37,500 nt of DNA from Bacillus sp. SG-1 (GCF_000181495.1 NZ_ABCF01000008.1:1-37500), one strand, 5' to 3'; shown: positions 16,239 to 26,700, counted from the stretch's first letter. Notes: generated by a model from the sequence alone, not told the origin. Made by a program: numbers and translations.

Positions 16239-17255
16239 ATGACAGCAAATACTCCTATTTTAAAAGTGGAAGAGCTTCAAACCACCTTTTTTACAGATGA
16301 CGGAGAAGTACCTGCGGTAGACAATGTGAATTTCCATGTAAATGAAGGAGAAATTTTGGGGATTGTTGGCGAATCCGGTTGTGGGAAAAGTGTTACTTCA
16401 CTATCGATTATGGGATTGGTCCCAAGCCCGCCGGGAAAAGTCACAGGCGGGAAAATCCTTTTTAAAGACGAGGATTTAACAAAAGCTTCTGAAAAAAGAA
16501 TGAGAGAAATTCGTGGAAATGACATTGCCATGATCTTTCAGGAGCCCATGACTTCATTAAATCCGGTCTTTACGATTGGCAACCAGCTCACAGAAGCAAT
16601 CCGTATACATAAAAAGAACAGTAAAGCAGAAGCACGAAAGGATGCCGTCAGGATTATGCAGCTTGTCGGTCTGCCACGGGCGGAAGAGTTATTGAATGAA
16701 TACCCACATCAGCTTTCAGGAGGAATGAGGCAGAGAGTCATGATTGCCATGGCCATGGCATGCGACCCTAAAGTATTGATTGCCGATGAACCGACAACAG
16801 CACTGGATGTAACAATCCAGGCACAAATTCTAAAGCTGATGAAGCAATTGAATAAAGAAATGAATACAGCGGTCATCCTCATTACCCACGACCTCGGTGT
16901 TGTAGCCGAGACGTGTGAAAGGCTTATCGTTATGTATTCAGGAAAAGTTGTTGAAGAAGGAACTGTTGAGGAAATTTTTAAAAACCCTCAGCACCCGTAT
17001 ACAAAGGGACTTATCCAATCTGTCCCGGATATGCGGTTTAAAAAGCAGAAGCTTTACTCCATTCCGGGAAGTGTTCCCAAACCAGGGTCCATCAAACATG
17101 GCTGCCGCTTTGCGGCACGATGTGAATATGCCTTTGACCGCTGTTTAAGCGAAACTCCGGAACTTTATGAGACGGCACCAGGCCATACAAGCCGCTGCTT
17201 TTTATATGACAGCAAGGAGGAGAGAGCTCATGACAGAACCGCTGTTAAAGGTTGA
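16239..17255 (+). CDS. Peptide ABC transporter ATP-binding protein (DppD/OppD type)
   Basis: The first ATPase of a dipeptide/oligopeptide importer. The 338-residue protein has Walker A GESGCGKS (44-51), the Q-loop region IFQEPMTSLNPVF typical of peptide importers, signature LSGGMRQR, Walker B VLIADEPTTALD, the H-loop ITHDLG, and the C-terminal oligopeptide-transporter domain with Cys in GCRFAARCEYAFDRC, where relatives bind an iron-sulfur cluster. The ribosome site AAGGGGG precedes ATG 16239. Its last 26 bases overlap the start of the second ATPase. The order ATPase-ATPase-lipoprotein-permease-permease resembles appDFABC of B. subtilis, but the binding protein is DppA-like, so no symbol is assigned. 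Confidence 0.92.
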   Translation: MTANTPILKVEELQTTFFTDDGEVPAVDNVNFHVNEGEILGIVGESGCGKSVTSLSIMGLVPSPPGKVTGGKILFKDEDLTKASEKRMREIRGNDIAMIFQEPMTSLNPVFTIGNQLTEAIRIHKKNSKAEARKDAVRIMQLVGLPRAEELLNEYPHQLSGGMRQRVMIAMAMACDPKVLIADEPTTALDVTIQAQILKLMKQLNKEMNTAVILITHDLGVVAETCERLIVMYSGKVVEEGTVEEIFKNPQHPYTKGLIQSVPDMRFKKQKLYSIPGSVPKPGSIKHGCRFAARCEYAFDRCLSETPELYETAPGHTSRCFLYDSKEERAHDRTAVKG

Positions 17256-18207
17256 GGGACTTAAAAAACATTTTCCCATTACAGGCGGAATCTTGGGACG
17301 GCCGGTCAATCATGTTAAAGCTGTTGACGGCGTTTCTTTTCAGGTGAAAAAAGGGGAGACTCTTGGGATTGTAGGAGAAAGCGGCTGCGGAAAGTCGACT
17401 ACCGGACGGATGTTAATGAGATTGATAGACCCTTCAGAAGGCAAGGTGACTTTTGAAGATAAAGAGCTTACAAGTCTTTCAAAGGCAGAAATGCGAAAGA
17501 TCCGCAGGGATATTCAAATGGTTTTCCAGGATCCATATGCCTCTTTGAACCCGAGGCATACAGTCGAAAAAATATTGGAAGAACCCCTGATTGTCCATGG
17601 TATCGGTTCTGCCAAGGAAAGAAAGAAAAAAGTACATGAGCTGCTTGAAATTGTCGGACTGAGCAGTTATCACGCCAAAAGATACCCCCATCAGTTCAGT
17701 GGGGGACAAAGACAGAGAATCGGCATTGCGAGAGCCTTGATGACGCAGCCTAAGCTGATAATCGCCGACGAGCCCGTGTCTGCGCTTGATGTATCCATTC
17801 AAGCCCAGGTCCTCAACTTGATGAAGGACCTTCAGGAAGAATTTGATTTGACCTACATATTTATCGCTCATGATTTAGGGGTGGTCAGGCATATAAGTGA
17901 TAGAGTGGGAGTCATGTATTTAGGAAGAATGGTAGAGCTGAGTGAAAGTGAAAATCTTTATACGAAGCCGCTGCACCCTTATACCCAGGCTCTATTGTCT
18001 GCGGTGCCGATTCCAGATCCGGCTTTTGAAAGGGACACAATCCTTTTGCAAGGGGATATTCCGAGCCCCTCAAATCCGCCGGCAGGGTGTGCTTTCCATA
18101 CAAGATGTCCACATGCAATGGATGTTTGTAAAAGCAAGACACCTGAGTTCAAGGAACATTTACCAGGGCATTATGTTGCTTGTCATCTCTATGAAGATGG
18201 CAAGTGA
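17230..18207 (+). CDS. Peptide ABC transporter ATP-binding protein (DppF/OppF type)
   Basis: The second ATPase of the importer, 325 residues, with Walker A GESGCGKST, VFQDPYASLNPRH, signature FSGGQRQRIGIARAL, Walker B LIIADEPVSALDVS, the H-loop FIAHDLGVV and the C-terminal peptide-transporter segment GCAFHTRCPHAMDVC. ATG 17230 is used: AAGGAGG ends 9 bases before it. A longer frame to 17167 would only add sequence that encodes the end of the first ATPase in another frame. Overlap with its partner indicates translational coupling; the two are expected to form the heterodimeric motor under the permeases. Confidence 0.92.
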   Translation: MTEPLLKVEGLKKHFPITGGILGRPVNHVKAVDGVSFQVKKGETLGIVGESGCGKSTTGRMLMRLIDPSEGKVTFEDKELTSLSKAEMRKIRRDIQMVFQDPYASLNPRHTVEKILEEPLIVHGIGSAKERKKKVHELLEIVGLSSYHAKRYPHQFSGGQRQRIGIARALMTQPKLIIADEPVSALDVSIQAQVLNLMKDLQEEFDLTYIFIAHDLGVVRHISDRVGVMYLGRMVELSESENLYTKPLHPYTQALLSAVPIPDPAFERDTILLQGDIPSPSNPPAGCAFHTRCPHAMDVCKSKTPEFKEHLPGHYVACHLYEDGK

Positions 18208-18244
18208 TATAAGCATATAAAAAAAATATTTGGAGGGGATTTAT

Positions 18245-19837
18245 TTGAAGAGAAGGAGCTGGGCAGTACTTTTAGTACTTCTAATGGCAGTTTCCACCGC
18301 TTTATACGGTTGTGGAGCTGATGGGTCATCCAGTGACTCAGCCTCAAAGACGTTGATTTTTGGACGCGGGGGTGATTCAGTCGGACTGGATCCGATTACG
18401 GTAACTGATGGGGAATCATTTAAAGTTACGAAAAACATTTTTGAAACTCTTGTTAAATTTGGAGAGCAGGACACAGAAGTTCAAGCAGGTCTTGCAAAAG
18501 AGTGGGATGTATCTGAAGATGGATTGACATACACATTCACACTGCAGGATGGAGTCAAGTTCCAAGATGGAACAGATTTCAATGCCGATGCTGTAGTGTT
18601 CAACTTTGAACGCTGGATGAATGGAAGTGCTGATGAATTTCCTTATTACGGTTCAATGTTTGGTGGTTTTAAAGGAGATGAAGGTCACGTAATCCAAGAG
18701 GTTAAGGCTGTTGATGAGGGGACAGTTGAATTCACATTGAAACGTCCTCAAGCACCTTTCTTGAAAAACCTGGCGATGAGCATGTTCTCAATCGCAAGCC
18801 CGACAGCTGTTGAAGAGCTTGGAGACAAGTTTGCGAAGCAGCCTACAAATGCAGGTACTGGTCCATTCAAATTTGTTGAGTGGAAAGAAAATGACAAAAT
18901 TGTTCTTGAGAAAAACGAAGACTACTGGCAGGAAGGTTTGCCGAAACTTGATCAAATTATCTTCAAATCCATTCCTGAAAACTCTGCGCGTCTAAATGCT
19001 TTGATTTCAGGTGAGATTGACTTGGCAGACGGTATCAACCCTAGTGATGCTGAGAAGATCCAAGAAGACGAAAAACTGCAATTGTTTGAGCGTCCATCCT
19101 TAAACGTAGGGTACCTTGGATTGACAAATACAAGAGAGCCATTCAACAATCCGAAAGTTCGTCAGGCACTTAACCATGCCGTGAATAAGCAAGCAATCAT
19201 TGACGCGTTCTTCGAAGGTAAAGCTGATCCGGCCAAGAACCCAATGCCGCCGGTAATCAACGGATATAACGATGATATCGAGGCTTATGAATTTGATCTT
19301 GATAAAGCGAAAGAATTGCTTGCAGAAGCAGGCTATCCTGATGGATTCGAAATGGAACTATGGGCAATGCCTGTTCCTCGTCCATATATGCCGGATGGTC
19401 AGAAAGTTGCTGAAGCAATCCAGGCCGATTTTGCAAAGATTGGTGTCAAAGCTGAAATTGTATCATTTGAGTGGGCAACATACCTAGACAAAGCAAGCAA
19501 AGGTGAAGCGGACGCATTCCTTCTTGGCTGGACAGGTGATAATGGAGATGCAGATAACTTCCTTTATACTCTTCTTGATAAAGACAATATCGGAAGCAAC
19601 AACTACGCTTACTACAGCAATGATGAACTTCATGATATATTAATTGAAGCTCAATCAGAAGTAGATGAAGACAAACGCGCTGAGCTTTACAAGCAGGCTC
19701 AGGAAATCATTCATGAAGATGCACCATGGATTCCGTTAGCGCACTCCACTCCATTACTTGCTGGAAGCTCGAAAGTCAAAAACTTCAAACCTCATCCAAC
19801 GGGATCAGACTTGTTGAGTGGTGTAGAACTAGAATAA
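18245..19837 (+). CDS. Peptide ABC transporter substrate-binding lipoprotein (DppA-like)
   Basis: A 530-residue extracellular binding protein of solute-binding family 5. The signal peptide ends in the lipobox ALYGC, so the mature protein is a membrane-anchored lipoprotein. Residues after it follow E. coli DppA closely: GLAKEWDVSEDGLTYTF, LNVGYLGLTN, KVRQALNHAVNK, LWAMPVPRPYMP, GWTGDNGDADNFLY and SNNYAYYSNDE, suggesting dipeptides or a similar small peptide as ligand. The start is TTG 18245, with GGAGGGG 6 bases upstream; the TTG at 18230 is itself part of that ribosome site. A hairpin at 19845-19880 follows and may favour this protein over the permeases. Confidence 0.9.
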   Translation: MKRRSWAVLLVLLMAVSTALYGCGADGSSSDSASKTLIFGRGGDSVGLDPITVTDGESFKVTKNIFETLVKFGEQDTEVQAGLAKEWDVSEDGLTYTFTLQDGVKFQDGTDFNADAVVFNFERWMNGSADEFPYYGSMFGGFKGDEGHVIQEVKAVDEGTVEFTLKRPQAPFLKNLAMSMFSIASPTAVEELGDKFAKQPTNAGTGPFKFVEWKENDKIVLEKNEDYWQEGLPKLDQIIFKSIPENSARLNALISGEIDLADGINPSDAEKIQEDEKLQLFERPSLNVGYLGLTNTREPFNNPKVRQALNHAVNKQAIIDAFFEGKADPAKNPMPPVINGYNDDIEAYEFDLDKAKELLAEAGYPDGFEMELWAMPVPRPYMPDGQKVAEAIQADFAKIGVKAEIVSFEWATYLDKASKGEADAFLLGWTGDNGDADNFLYTLLDKDNIGSNNYAYYSNDELHDILIEAQSEVDEDKRAELYKQAQEIIHEDAPWIPLAHSTPLLAGSSKVKNFKPHPTGSDLLSGVELE

Positions 19838-19844
19838 GGAATAA

Positions 19845-19880
19845 ACAAAAGGGGGGATATCTCAGATTTCTCCCTTTTGT
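19845..19880 (+). other. Intercistronic hairpin between binding protein and permeases
   Basis: ACAAAAGGG (19845-19853) pairs with CCCTTTTGT (19872-19880). No proper T-run follows, so it may be a leaky terminator or an RNA-stability element. The gap to the next gene is 147 bases, long for an operon. Confidence 0.55.
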
Positions 19881-19984
19881 ACATATTATATGGGTTGCAG
19901 GGCGTGAGCCAAAATCGACCTTCAAGCTTTTTATCAAGTATGGGGCAGCAAGAAAATATGCCTAACTAGAAGAGGTGAACAAAA

Positions 19985-20989
19985 ATGTTTCAATATACGA
20001 TCCGCAGATTGTTACAGCTCATCCCTGTACTTTTCGGAATGACATTTATCGTTTTCATGATAATCAGGGCAATCCCGGGAGATCCGGCGCAAACCATTCT
20101 TGGGCAGCAGGCTACCAAAGAAGCTGTTGCAGCTTTAAGAGCACAGCTGGGATTGGACAACCCTTGGTATATTCAGTACTTTGAGTACTTAGCCGGCCTT
20201 TTCCAAGGAAACCTGGGGGAATCCATCAGGACGAAATCTTCCGTTGCCAGCGAGATATGGCCTTACCTTGCAGCTACGTTTGAATTGGCCTTAGTAGCCA
20301 TGGTTATCGCGGTGGTAATAGGAGTGAATGCGGGTATTATTAGTGCCTGGTTCCAGAATTCTTGGTTTGATTATACAGCAATGATCCTTGCGTTAGTTGG
20401 GGTTTCAGTGCCGATCTTCTGGCTCGGATTGATGGGACAATGGGTGTTTGGCATTCAACTTGATCTCCTGCCAACTACAGGCCGTGAGGATATTCGAAAT
20501 CCGGTCAATGCTATAACGAATCTGTATTTGCTCGATACCCTAATACAAGGGGACTTCCAAAAGTTTGGCGCTGTCATTCGACATTTGATCCTTCCAGGGT
20601 TAGCACTTGCGACGATTCCTATGGCAATCATTGCAAGGATGACACGATCCAGCATGCTGGAAGTGATGAAATCGGATTACATCCGGACAGCAAGGGCAAA
20701 AGGCTTGAAAATGTTCCTTGTCGTTTATAAACATTCGTTAAAAAATGCAGTCATTCCCGTACTGACGGTCATCGGATTGCAAATGGGGCTTCTGCTCGGC
20801 GGAGCCATTTTGACGGAAACCATTTTCGGCTGGCCGGGAATTGGAAGGTACATATTTGATGCTATCAGTTACCGTGATTACCCGGTTATCCAATCAGGAA
20901 TCCTGGTTGTAGCAGCTATATTTGTAACAATCAACCTTATTGTCGATCTTCTGTATGCAGCAGTCGATCCACGAATCAAATACAATTAA
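19985..20989 (+). CDS. Peptide ABC transporter permease (DppB type)
   Basis: A 334-residue inner-membrane subunit, the first permease of the importer. It starts MFQYTIRRLLQLIPVLFGMT, a sequence typical of DppB/OppB, and shows about six membrane helices. The EAA loop that contacts the ATPases is seen in SDYIRTARAKGLKMFLVVYK, followed by the helix pair LGGAILTETIFGWPGIGRY. GAGGTG precedes ATG 19985. Only 15 bases separate it from the next start, so both permeases are co-translated. It is slightly longer than the B. subtilis AppB of about 317 residues, with extra residues around GREDIRNPVNAITNLYLLD. Confidence 0.92.
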   Translation: MFQYTIRRLLQLIPVLFGMTFIVFMIIRAIPGDPAQTILGQQATKEAVAALRAQLGLDNPWYIQYFEYLAGLFQGNLGESIRTKSSVASEIWPYLAATFELALVAMVIAVVIGVNAGIISAWFQNSWFDYTAMILALVGVSVPIFWLGLMGQWVFGIQLDLLPTTGREDIRNPVNAITNLYLLDTLIQGDFQKFGAVIRHLILPGLALATIPMAIIARMTRSSMLEVMKSDYIRTARAKGLKMFLVVYKHSLKNAVIPVLTVIGLQMGLLLGGAILTETIFGWPGIGRYIFDAISYRDYPVIQSGILVVAAIFVTINLIVDLLYAAVDPRIKYN

Positions 20990-21004
20990 AGAGAGGTGTC
21001 TAAT

Positions 21005-21901
21005 ATGGCAGAACTGGCACCAAACACAGGTGAAATTAAACAGCAAAAAACAGAAGAGACAATCTCTCCATGGAAGGAAGCTTGGAAAAGTTTTCGTAAA
21101 AATAAAACGGCTTTGGTAGGCTCTGGAATTGTCCTATTCTTTATCATCCTTGCTCTTTTTGCTCCTCTTATCGCTCCTCAAGGCATTAATGAGCAGAATT
21201 TGGACATCAGGCTTCAAGCACCTTCTGCAGAACATTGGCTTGGCACAGATGACTTTGGCCGTGATATTCTATCCCGCATCATCCACGGTGCAAGGATTTC
21301 CCTTACGGTAGGCTTTTTCGCTGTTATCGGTTCAGCGGTAGCAGGAAGTCTATTGGGAATTATTGCCGGATATTATGGCAGATGGGTCGATGTCATTATT
21401 TCAAGGTTCTTTGATATCCTGTTGGCCTTCCCGAGTATACTCTTGGCAATCGCAGTAGTGGCTGCATTGGGGCCTTCTTTAAGAAATGCCTTAATCGCTA
21501 TTGCCATTATCAATATACCGAACTTCGGCCGATTGATAAGATCCAGGGTCCTCAGTGTGAAACAAGAAGAGTATGTAATGGCGGCAAAAGCTATTGGAAT
21601 GAGTGACAGACGAATTCTATTCAGCCATGTGCTTCCAAACAGTATGGCTCCAATCATCGTTCAGGGAACACTGGCGATTGCAACTGCCATCCTGGAAGCG
21701 GCTGCCCTTGGATTCTTGGGACTGGGGGCACAGCCGCCGGATCCTGAATGGGGAAAAATGCTTTCAGACGCACGCAGGTACATGCTGGATGCTCCGTGGA
21801 CAATGATCTTCCCAGGGCTGGCAATTATGTTGACCGTATTAGGATTCAACCTAATGGGGGACGGATTGAGAGACGCCCTCGATCCAAAAATGAAGAATTA
21901 A
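21005..21901 (+). CDS. Peptide ABC transporter permease (DppC type)
   Basis: A 298-residue second permease with the N-terminal segment WKEAWKSFRKNKTALVGSGI typical of DppC/OppC, five to six membrane helices, the HWLGTDDFGRDILSRIIHGA loop, and the EAA motif EEYVMAAKAIGMSDRRILF before LEAAALGFLGLGAQPPDPEW. ATG 21005 has GAGAGGTG 6 bases upstream; the GTG at 20996 falls inside that site. The stop codon overlaps the start of the terminator stem, closing the operon. Confidence 0.92.
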   Translation: MAELAPNTGEIKQQKTEETISPWKEAWKSFRKNKTALVGSGIVLFFIILALFAPLIAPQGINEQNLDIRLQAPSAEHWLGTDDFGRDILSRIIHGARISLTVGFFAVIGSAVAGSLLGIIAGYYGRWVDVIISRFFDILLAFPSILLAIAVVAALGPSLRNALIAIAIINIPNFGRLIRSRVLSVKQEEYVMAAKAIGMSDRRILFSHVLPNSMAPIIVQGTLAIATAILEAAALGFLGLGAQPPDPEWGKMLSDARRYMLDAPWTMIFPGLAIMLTVLGFNLMGDGLRDALDPKMKN

Positions 21902-21930
21902 AAAGGATGCCCACAGGGGCATCCTTTTTA
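21901..21930 (+). terminator. Terminator of the peptide ABC operon
   Basis: AAAAGGATGCCC (21901-21912) pairs with GGGCATCCTTTT (21917-21928), followed by further T. Confidence 0.92.
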
Positions 21931-21991
21931 ATTTATAATTAGAAGCTTGACCTGCCTTCCTTTTAGAAAGGGCTACTCGTTCCGCCAAACC

Positions 21992-22095
21992 TTCTTATTG
22001 GGCATCATTTTTTTGACAATGAACTCTCAATGACCCAATAATTCTGTTTACGGGCCAAAATCTCAAGGGATATGAAATCTCATGACCCGATACCC
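21992..22095. repeat. Array D, two 52-bp units
   Basis: GGG-containing left boxes (TTATTGGGCATCATT and GTTTACGGGCC) have GGG at 22000 and 22052. Right boxes (CAATGACCC and CATGACCC) have TGACCC at 22031 and 22083. Both distances are exactly 52 bp. TTATTGGG(CATC)ATT pairs with AATGACCCAATAA within unit 1. The left box is nearly that of array B unit 1 (TTATTGGGACATCATT). A separate small hairpin, AAGTGTTT and AAAACACTT, follows at about 22114-22132. Nothing else is seen in 21931-22225. Confidence 0.75.
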
Positions 22096-22225
22096 TCGTT
22101 GAGTAATGTACTTAAAGTGTTTCTCAAAACACTTGCCTACTAAACTTAAGAAGGTTTGATTATATCCAATTTCATTAAGAGAGTTAAAAACCACCATGGC
22201 CATTCGCACGATTCGCCACCATGCA

Positions 22226-22259
22226 AACAAGGATGCCCAGATGAGGCGGCATCCTTGTT
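22226..22259 (-). terminator. Terminator of ygaE
   Basis: AACAAGGATGCC (22226-22237) and GGCATCCTTGTT (22248-22259) form a perfect 12-bp stem just after the minus-strand stop codon. The T-run is modest. Confidence 0.75.
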
Positions 22260-22261
22260 GA

Positions 22262-23347
22262 TTATCGATCTTCCGCTTCTCTGACCGTTACTTCGTTCAC
22301 TTCTTTATGATAGGATTGGAAGCTTGTTATCAACGTGTCAAGGTGTTCCAACTGTTCGTCGTATTCAAAGATTGCGGAGAAGATATGAAGAATATGAAAG
22401 GTATGGATGTCTGTTTCATTGTAGGATTTATTGATTTCATCCATAAACAGATTCATCATTTCTTTTCGATTTAAGCAAACTGTGTTGGTGTGGTCGCTTT
22501 CTGTGACTGTATGCATCTTTCCTATAAAGCGAAGCAACAGCTGTTCATGATAAGTCAATAGACAGTCCAGTTGTTCAGTTATCGAGCTTCTCAGCTGTTC
22601 AGGAAGATGGTTGAGCTCATTCTCATAGCGATTCAGGCGCTTAAGGATCTCGAAGCTTCTCCTTGAAGCTGAAATCATTTGCCTGTAGATTACCAGTTTT
22701 CTGCTTTTGGCTACATCACTGGTTTTTAAGTAATTTCGTTCTTCCTTATATAACAGGTACAGTTGTTCACTCTTCGTTAATCTTTCTCTGATTTTCTCGA
22801 AATCTTTTTTTAATAGATGAAAATCTGAAGAGTGCCTATTGCTCAGACGAATCCACTTTAAAATCTCTTCTGTAATATCTTCTATCTTATGATAGAGCTT
22901 CGTTTCATATTTTGGCGGAATAAAAATTAAGTTGACAACAAAGGAAGCAAACACACCTGTCATGATTGTCGAAAACCTGATCAGTGCAAACTGGATGAAA
23001 TCATCCTGAGGTGCTTCCATGATGGCAATCAGAGTTACAAGAGCAAGTCCGATCGTGTTTTCAAGTTTGAGTTTTAAGATTATTAGAATCGCAATTATTG
23101 CCGCCAATCCAATGACCAATATACTGTGGCCGAATAAGAGCACAAGGAGAACGGCAAGAATGGCGCCAATGAGATTGGCTTGGATTTGTTCGATAATAGT
23201 AAGATAAGAGCGGTAAATGGTCGGCTGCACAGCAAAAACAGCAGCAATCCCGGCAAAAACGGGATTCGGGAAGTTAAACATATCAGCTGCCAGCAAAGCA
23301 AGTACAATTGCAATCCCGGTTTTAAAAATACGGGCACCTAACTTCAT
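22262..23347 (-). CDS. ygaE: YgaE, aromatic acid exporter/UPF0421 family membrane protein
   Basis: A 361-residue protein: about five membrane helices in the first ~150 residues (MKLGARIFKTGIAIVLALLA, then FAGIAAVFAVQPTIYRSYLT, ILVIGLAAIIAILIILKLKL, TIMTGVFASFVVNLIFI), then a long helical cytoplasmic part. This is the layout of the UPF0421/FUSC-like family to which YgaE belongs. Relatives are called aromatic acid exporters, but transport has not been shown for this protein to my knowledge. ATG 23347 gives the conserved N terminus; AAAGG lies 11 bases upstream, rather distant, and the longer frame to 23374 lacks any ribosome site. Array E occupies the 5' region, so it may lie in the leader. Confidence 0.85.
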   Translation of the reverse strand: MKLGARIFKTGIAIVLALLAADMFNFPNPVFAGIAAVFAVQPTIYRSYLTIIEQIQANLIGAILAVLLVLLFGHSILVIGLAAIIAILIILKLKLENTIGLALVTLIAIMEAPQDDFIQFALIRFSTIMTGVFASFVVNLIFIPPKYETKLYHKIEDITEEILKWIRLSNRHSSDFHLLKKDFEKIRERLTKSEQLYLLYKEERNYLKTSDVAKSRKLVIYRQMISASRRSFEILKRLNRYENELNHLPEQLRSSITEQLDCLLTYHEQLLLRFIGKMHTVTESDHTNTVCLNRKEMMNLFMDEINKSYNETDIHTFHILHIFSAIFEYDEQLEHLDTLITSFQSYHKEVNEVTVREAEDR

Positions 23348-23390
23348 TGTATAGATATCCTTTCCATAGTACATATTTGTCTGAATTGAA

Positions 23391-23560
23391 GAAATGACTC
23401 AAATGATGAGCTGTCCTCAGAAGAACCGGACTATTTCTTAAGGAAATGAACCAAATTAACAAGGGTCCTAACAAAAAACGGACAATTCCTCGAAGAAACG
23501 GTCCAAATAATGAGCTGTCATAAGAATAGATAGCCTATTTCTTTAGACGATGAACCGGTT
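23391..23560. repeat. Array E, 52-bp units
   Basis: The boxes GAAATGACTCAAAT, GAAATGAACCAAAT and GAAACGGTCCAAAT start at 23391, 23443 and 23495. The CC of the second and third boxes and of GATGAACC fall at 23451, 23503 and 23555. Every step is exactly 52 bp. ATTTC/GGAAAT and GGAC/GTCC provide the hairpin arms. It lies between the ygaE start and the gltB terminator. The remainder of 23348-23772 has no gene that I can see. Confidence 0.8.
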
Positions 23561-23724
23561 TACCATGCAATCCTCAAATACATTCCTGTTATCCGTAAAA
23601 TAAAATCCCTTATTGTAGATTTAACACAAAGGGGGAATACTAAACAATTTTTCCTTTGGCATAGACCTTATTTTACTTATAAGGCCGGGAAAAGGGAATA
23701 GGAAATTTCACCGGTTGTCAATAT

Positions 23725-23770
23725 AAAAAAAGCTGAGCTGGATGTTACAATCCAGCATCAGCCTTTTTTT
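23725..23770 (-). terminator. Terminator of the glutamate synthase gene
   Basis: GCTGGAT (23737-23743) and ATCCAGC (23750-23756) form the inner stem, and GCTGA with TCAGC extends it across a small mismatch. On the minus strand a T-run of seven follows. Confidence 0.88.
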
Positions 23771-23772
23771 GA

Positions 23773-26700
23773 TTATTCCGTTGATACAGATGGATCTGCT
23801 TGTTCTTTTGAAGGGATGACTTGCAGAAAATGATCCCCAGGTGATGCTAAAAGCTTTCTTAAGCTTTCCGCTTCTTCAGGCTGTTCGTTCTCCAGCACGT
23901 TAATGTAGTTGGTAAGGAGTTCAGTTACATCTTCCAATCCCTGATCATTTAATGGCTGAAGTTGAACTTTCGCGCCTTTGGCAATCCTTCGGTTCAATGC
24001 TTCCTGAGTAAGCCCCATTTCAGGCTGGTGGCGCAGGTAGACGACTCCGCCCGTCATTCCGGCACAAATCCATGGCCCTGGATCTCCAAGAACAAGACCC
24101 CGGCCGTTTGTCATATATTCAAAGGCAAAACCTTTGATATTGGCATTGGCCCCGATGTTACCATATTCCTTAGCTGGTATTGGTTTTGTTATAAGACCGC
24201 CGATGACCATGTCAGCCCCTGACAGTCGAATTCCCGCACGTGCATCTGCGTTGCCCTGGACCATCAGCAGGCCTTGCTGTGCTCCATAACCGAAGCCCTT
24301 TCCGGCTGACCCGTTGAAGAAGTGGTTGTTCTTTGTTCTTCCTTTGGTGACAGTGATGGTTCCGCCATAGCTTGACTTGCCTAGACCATCCTGGGCGCCG
24401 CCGCTGACGGTGATATTAATTCCATCAACGTTATAAGCCCCGAGTCCATTGCCTGGGATGGAACAGTCTTTGTAAGAGAGCTGGACCGGCTGCAATTCAG
24501 AGCTTAGATTCTGAAGTTTGGAACGGACCCGGTGTCCTGATGCTCTGCTTCCCAGGACACGCTGATTTGAGATGACTCCTGAGAATTCCCTTGATAAGTG
24601 TAATTCATCCACACTGCTGTCAAGATATTCGCCAGCCACTGCCTGCAGCATGTTCGGCTGTTCAAGAGAAGCGGCTGCTTCTTTGTGGAACTGGCCGATT
24701 TCCAATGGCTGCAAGAGGGTGGATAAGTTCATGGAGTCTTTGCCGCTTACCTGCTCTAAAAGGTCTGAACGACCGACTGCATCTTGAAGGCGCTGGACGC
24801 CAATAGATGCTGCCAGGGCCTTTAATTCTTCTCCAAAAGCGGTAAAGAGGTTCGTCAGGCCAGATACAGCAAGGTCGAGTTGTCTAGGTACGAAACGGCG
24901 AAGACCATGATCTTTAGCCTGTGCTTCTGATTCAATTTGAGTTGCAATTCCGACATGGCAGGTATCGAGGTGACAGCCGCGGCATGTCGTACATCCAATC
25001 GCGATCATGGAAAGGGTACCGAATCCGATTCTGTTGGCACCAAGAAGCATGACCTTCATAACATCCTGCATGCTCTTGATTCCGCCATCTGCCCAAATTT
25101 CGACTGTATCTCTCAATCCGGCTTCAAGCAACGCGTTATGTGCTGCTTTGACCCCAATCTCTACAGGGAGGCCGACATGCTGGAGAGCGTGGATCCTGGC
25201 CGCACCGGTTCCTCCGTCAAATCCGCTTAGTGTAACGATGTCTGCCCCTGCTTTGGCAATTCCGACTGCAATCGTACCGATATTTGGTACAACCGGTACT
25301 TTTACAGCGACTTTCGCTTGATCATTAGCCGTCTTCAATTCATGAATCATTTGAGCCAAGTCTTCGATCGAATAGATATCATGGTTATTCGATGGTGAAA
25401 TTAAATCAGAACCGATGGTCGCGTTACGTGCCTGAGCTATTTTTGCCGTAACCTTTGAACCTGGAAGGTGTCCGCCTTCTCCCGGCTTAGCTCCTTGGCC
25501 GATTTTGATTTCCAGCAGGTTAGAAGAGTTTAGGAGTTCAGCGTTTACCCCGAAACGTCCTGATGCGACTTGCTGGCCGCGTGTTTTTGGATATTTGCCA
25601 ATCATGTCTTTGATCTCGCCGCCTTCACCATTCAAGCTGACCATGTTGAGGCGGTCTGCCGCTTCAGCATAAGCCCTGAAGGCAATTTCGTTCTGTGATC
25701 CAAAGGACATTGAGGCGATGGCGAATGGAAGACTGTGTTCCCCTACACTTATATCTACTTTGGATGGATCAATAGTTTTTTCCGATTTTTTAAGAGATGT
25801 TAAATGCCTGATGGTAACAGGCTTTGTTTCTTCCTGCTCAGTAATTTTTTCTCTATATCCGGAATAATCCCCTGTTCTGGCAACATCCCCGATTGCTTTC
25901 CAAATCCTCGGAAACAGATGGAAGCTCTTGGCGATTCTTTGTTTTTCGTCAAAGTAATCCGCCGCTCTTTGAATTGCATCTTTTTTCATCTCTTCATAAT
26001 TGAATGCAAGACTTGCAGAACCGAAGAAGTTTACAATATTCAATGTTTCTGCAACTTCATCGCTTAAGCCGATGGCAGAAAAGAGTCTACCGTATCCTCT
26101 GAGTTCATGAATTCCAATCGTGGAAATGACTTTTTCCAATCCTTTTTGGAGAGAAGTGTATAGGTTTAGGACCGGTTCATTGGACTCTTCTTCCAGGACT
26201 GTTAAGAACATATAGTAAGGGCTGATTACGTCCGCACCAAAGCCGTATGCCACAATGACGTCATGAAGGGAGCGGATGGCTGCTGAACGAATAAGCAGTG
26301 AGCAATCTCTTCTTAAAGAAACATCGGTAAGCCTCTGGTCAATCGCGGCGAGGACAAGATGGGGATCAAGCCAAAGGTTCCCATCGTGATGAGAGTTGCC
26401 GTCATCCAAGACAAGCAGGCTTTTGCCTGAAGAAACGGCTTCTTGAGCTTCGTCTGCTAATCTAGTTAAGGCTTCCTGAATAGTTTCACTTTCAGTAAAA
26501 GTGGTAGATATGAAGTGACATAGATTCTCTTGTTGGAAGAGATGCACAAGTCCATCATAGCTTGGCTGCTGCAGTGTTTCAGATGCCATCCAGCCGGCTT
26601 TGCCCTCAATTACAAGAGGAGTCAGCAATTCTACGGCAAGGTGCTTTTCGGTTTTGCTGTTATGATGTGGTCTCTTCCCGATGATCGTTCTGGTAGAGAA

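Noticed and set aside
16239..21901. Naming the operon appDFABC
   Set aside because: Gene order fits, but the binding protein is much closer to DppA than to AppA, so the specificity and the symbol are not supported.
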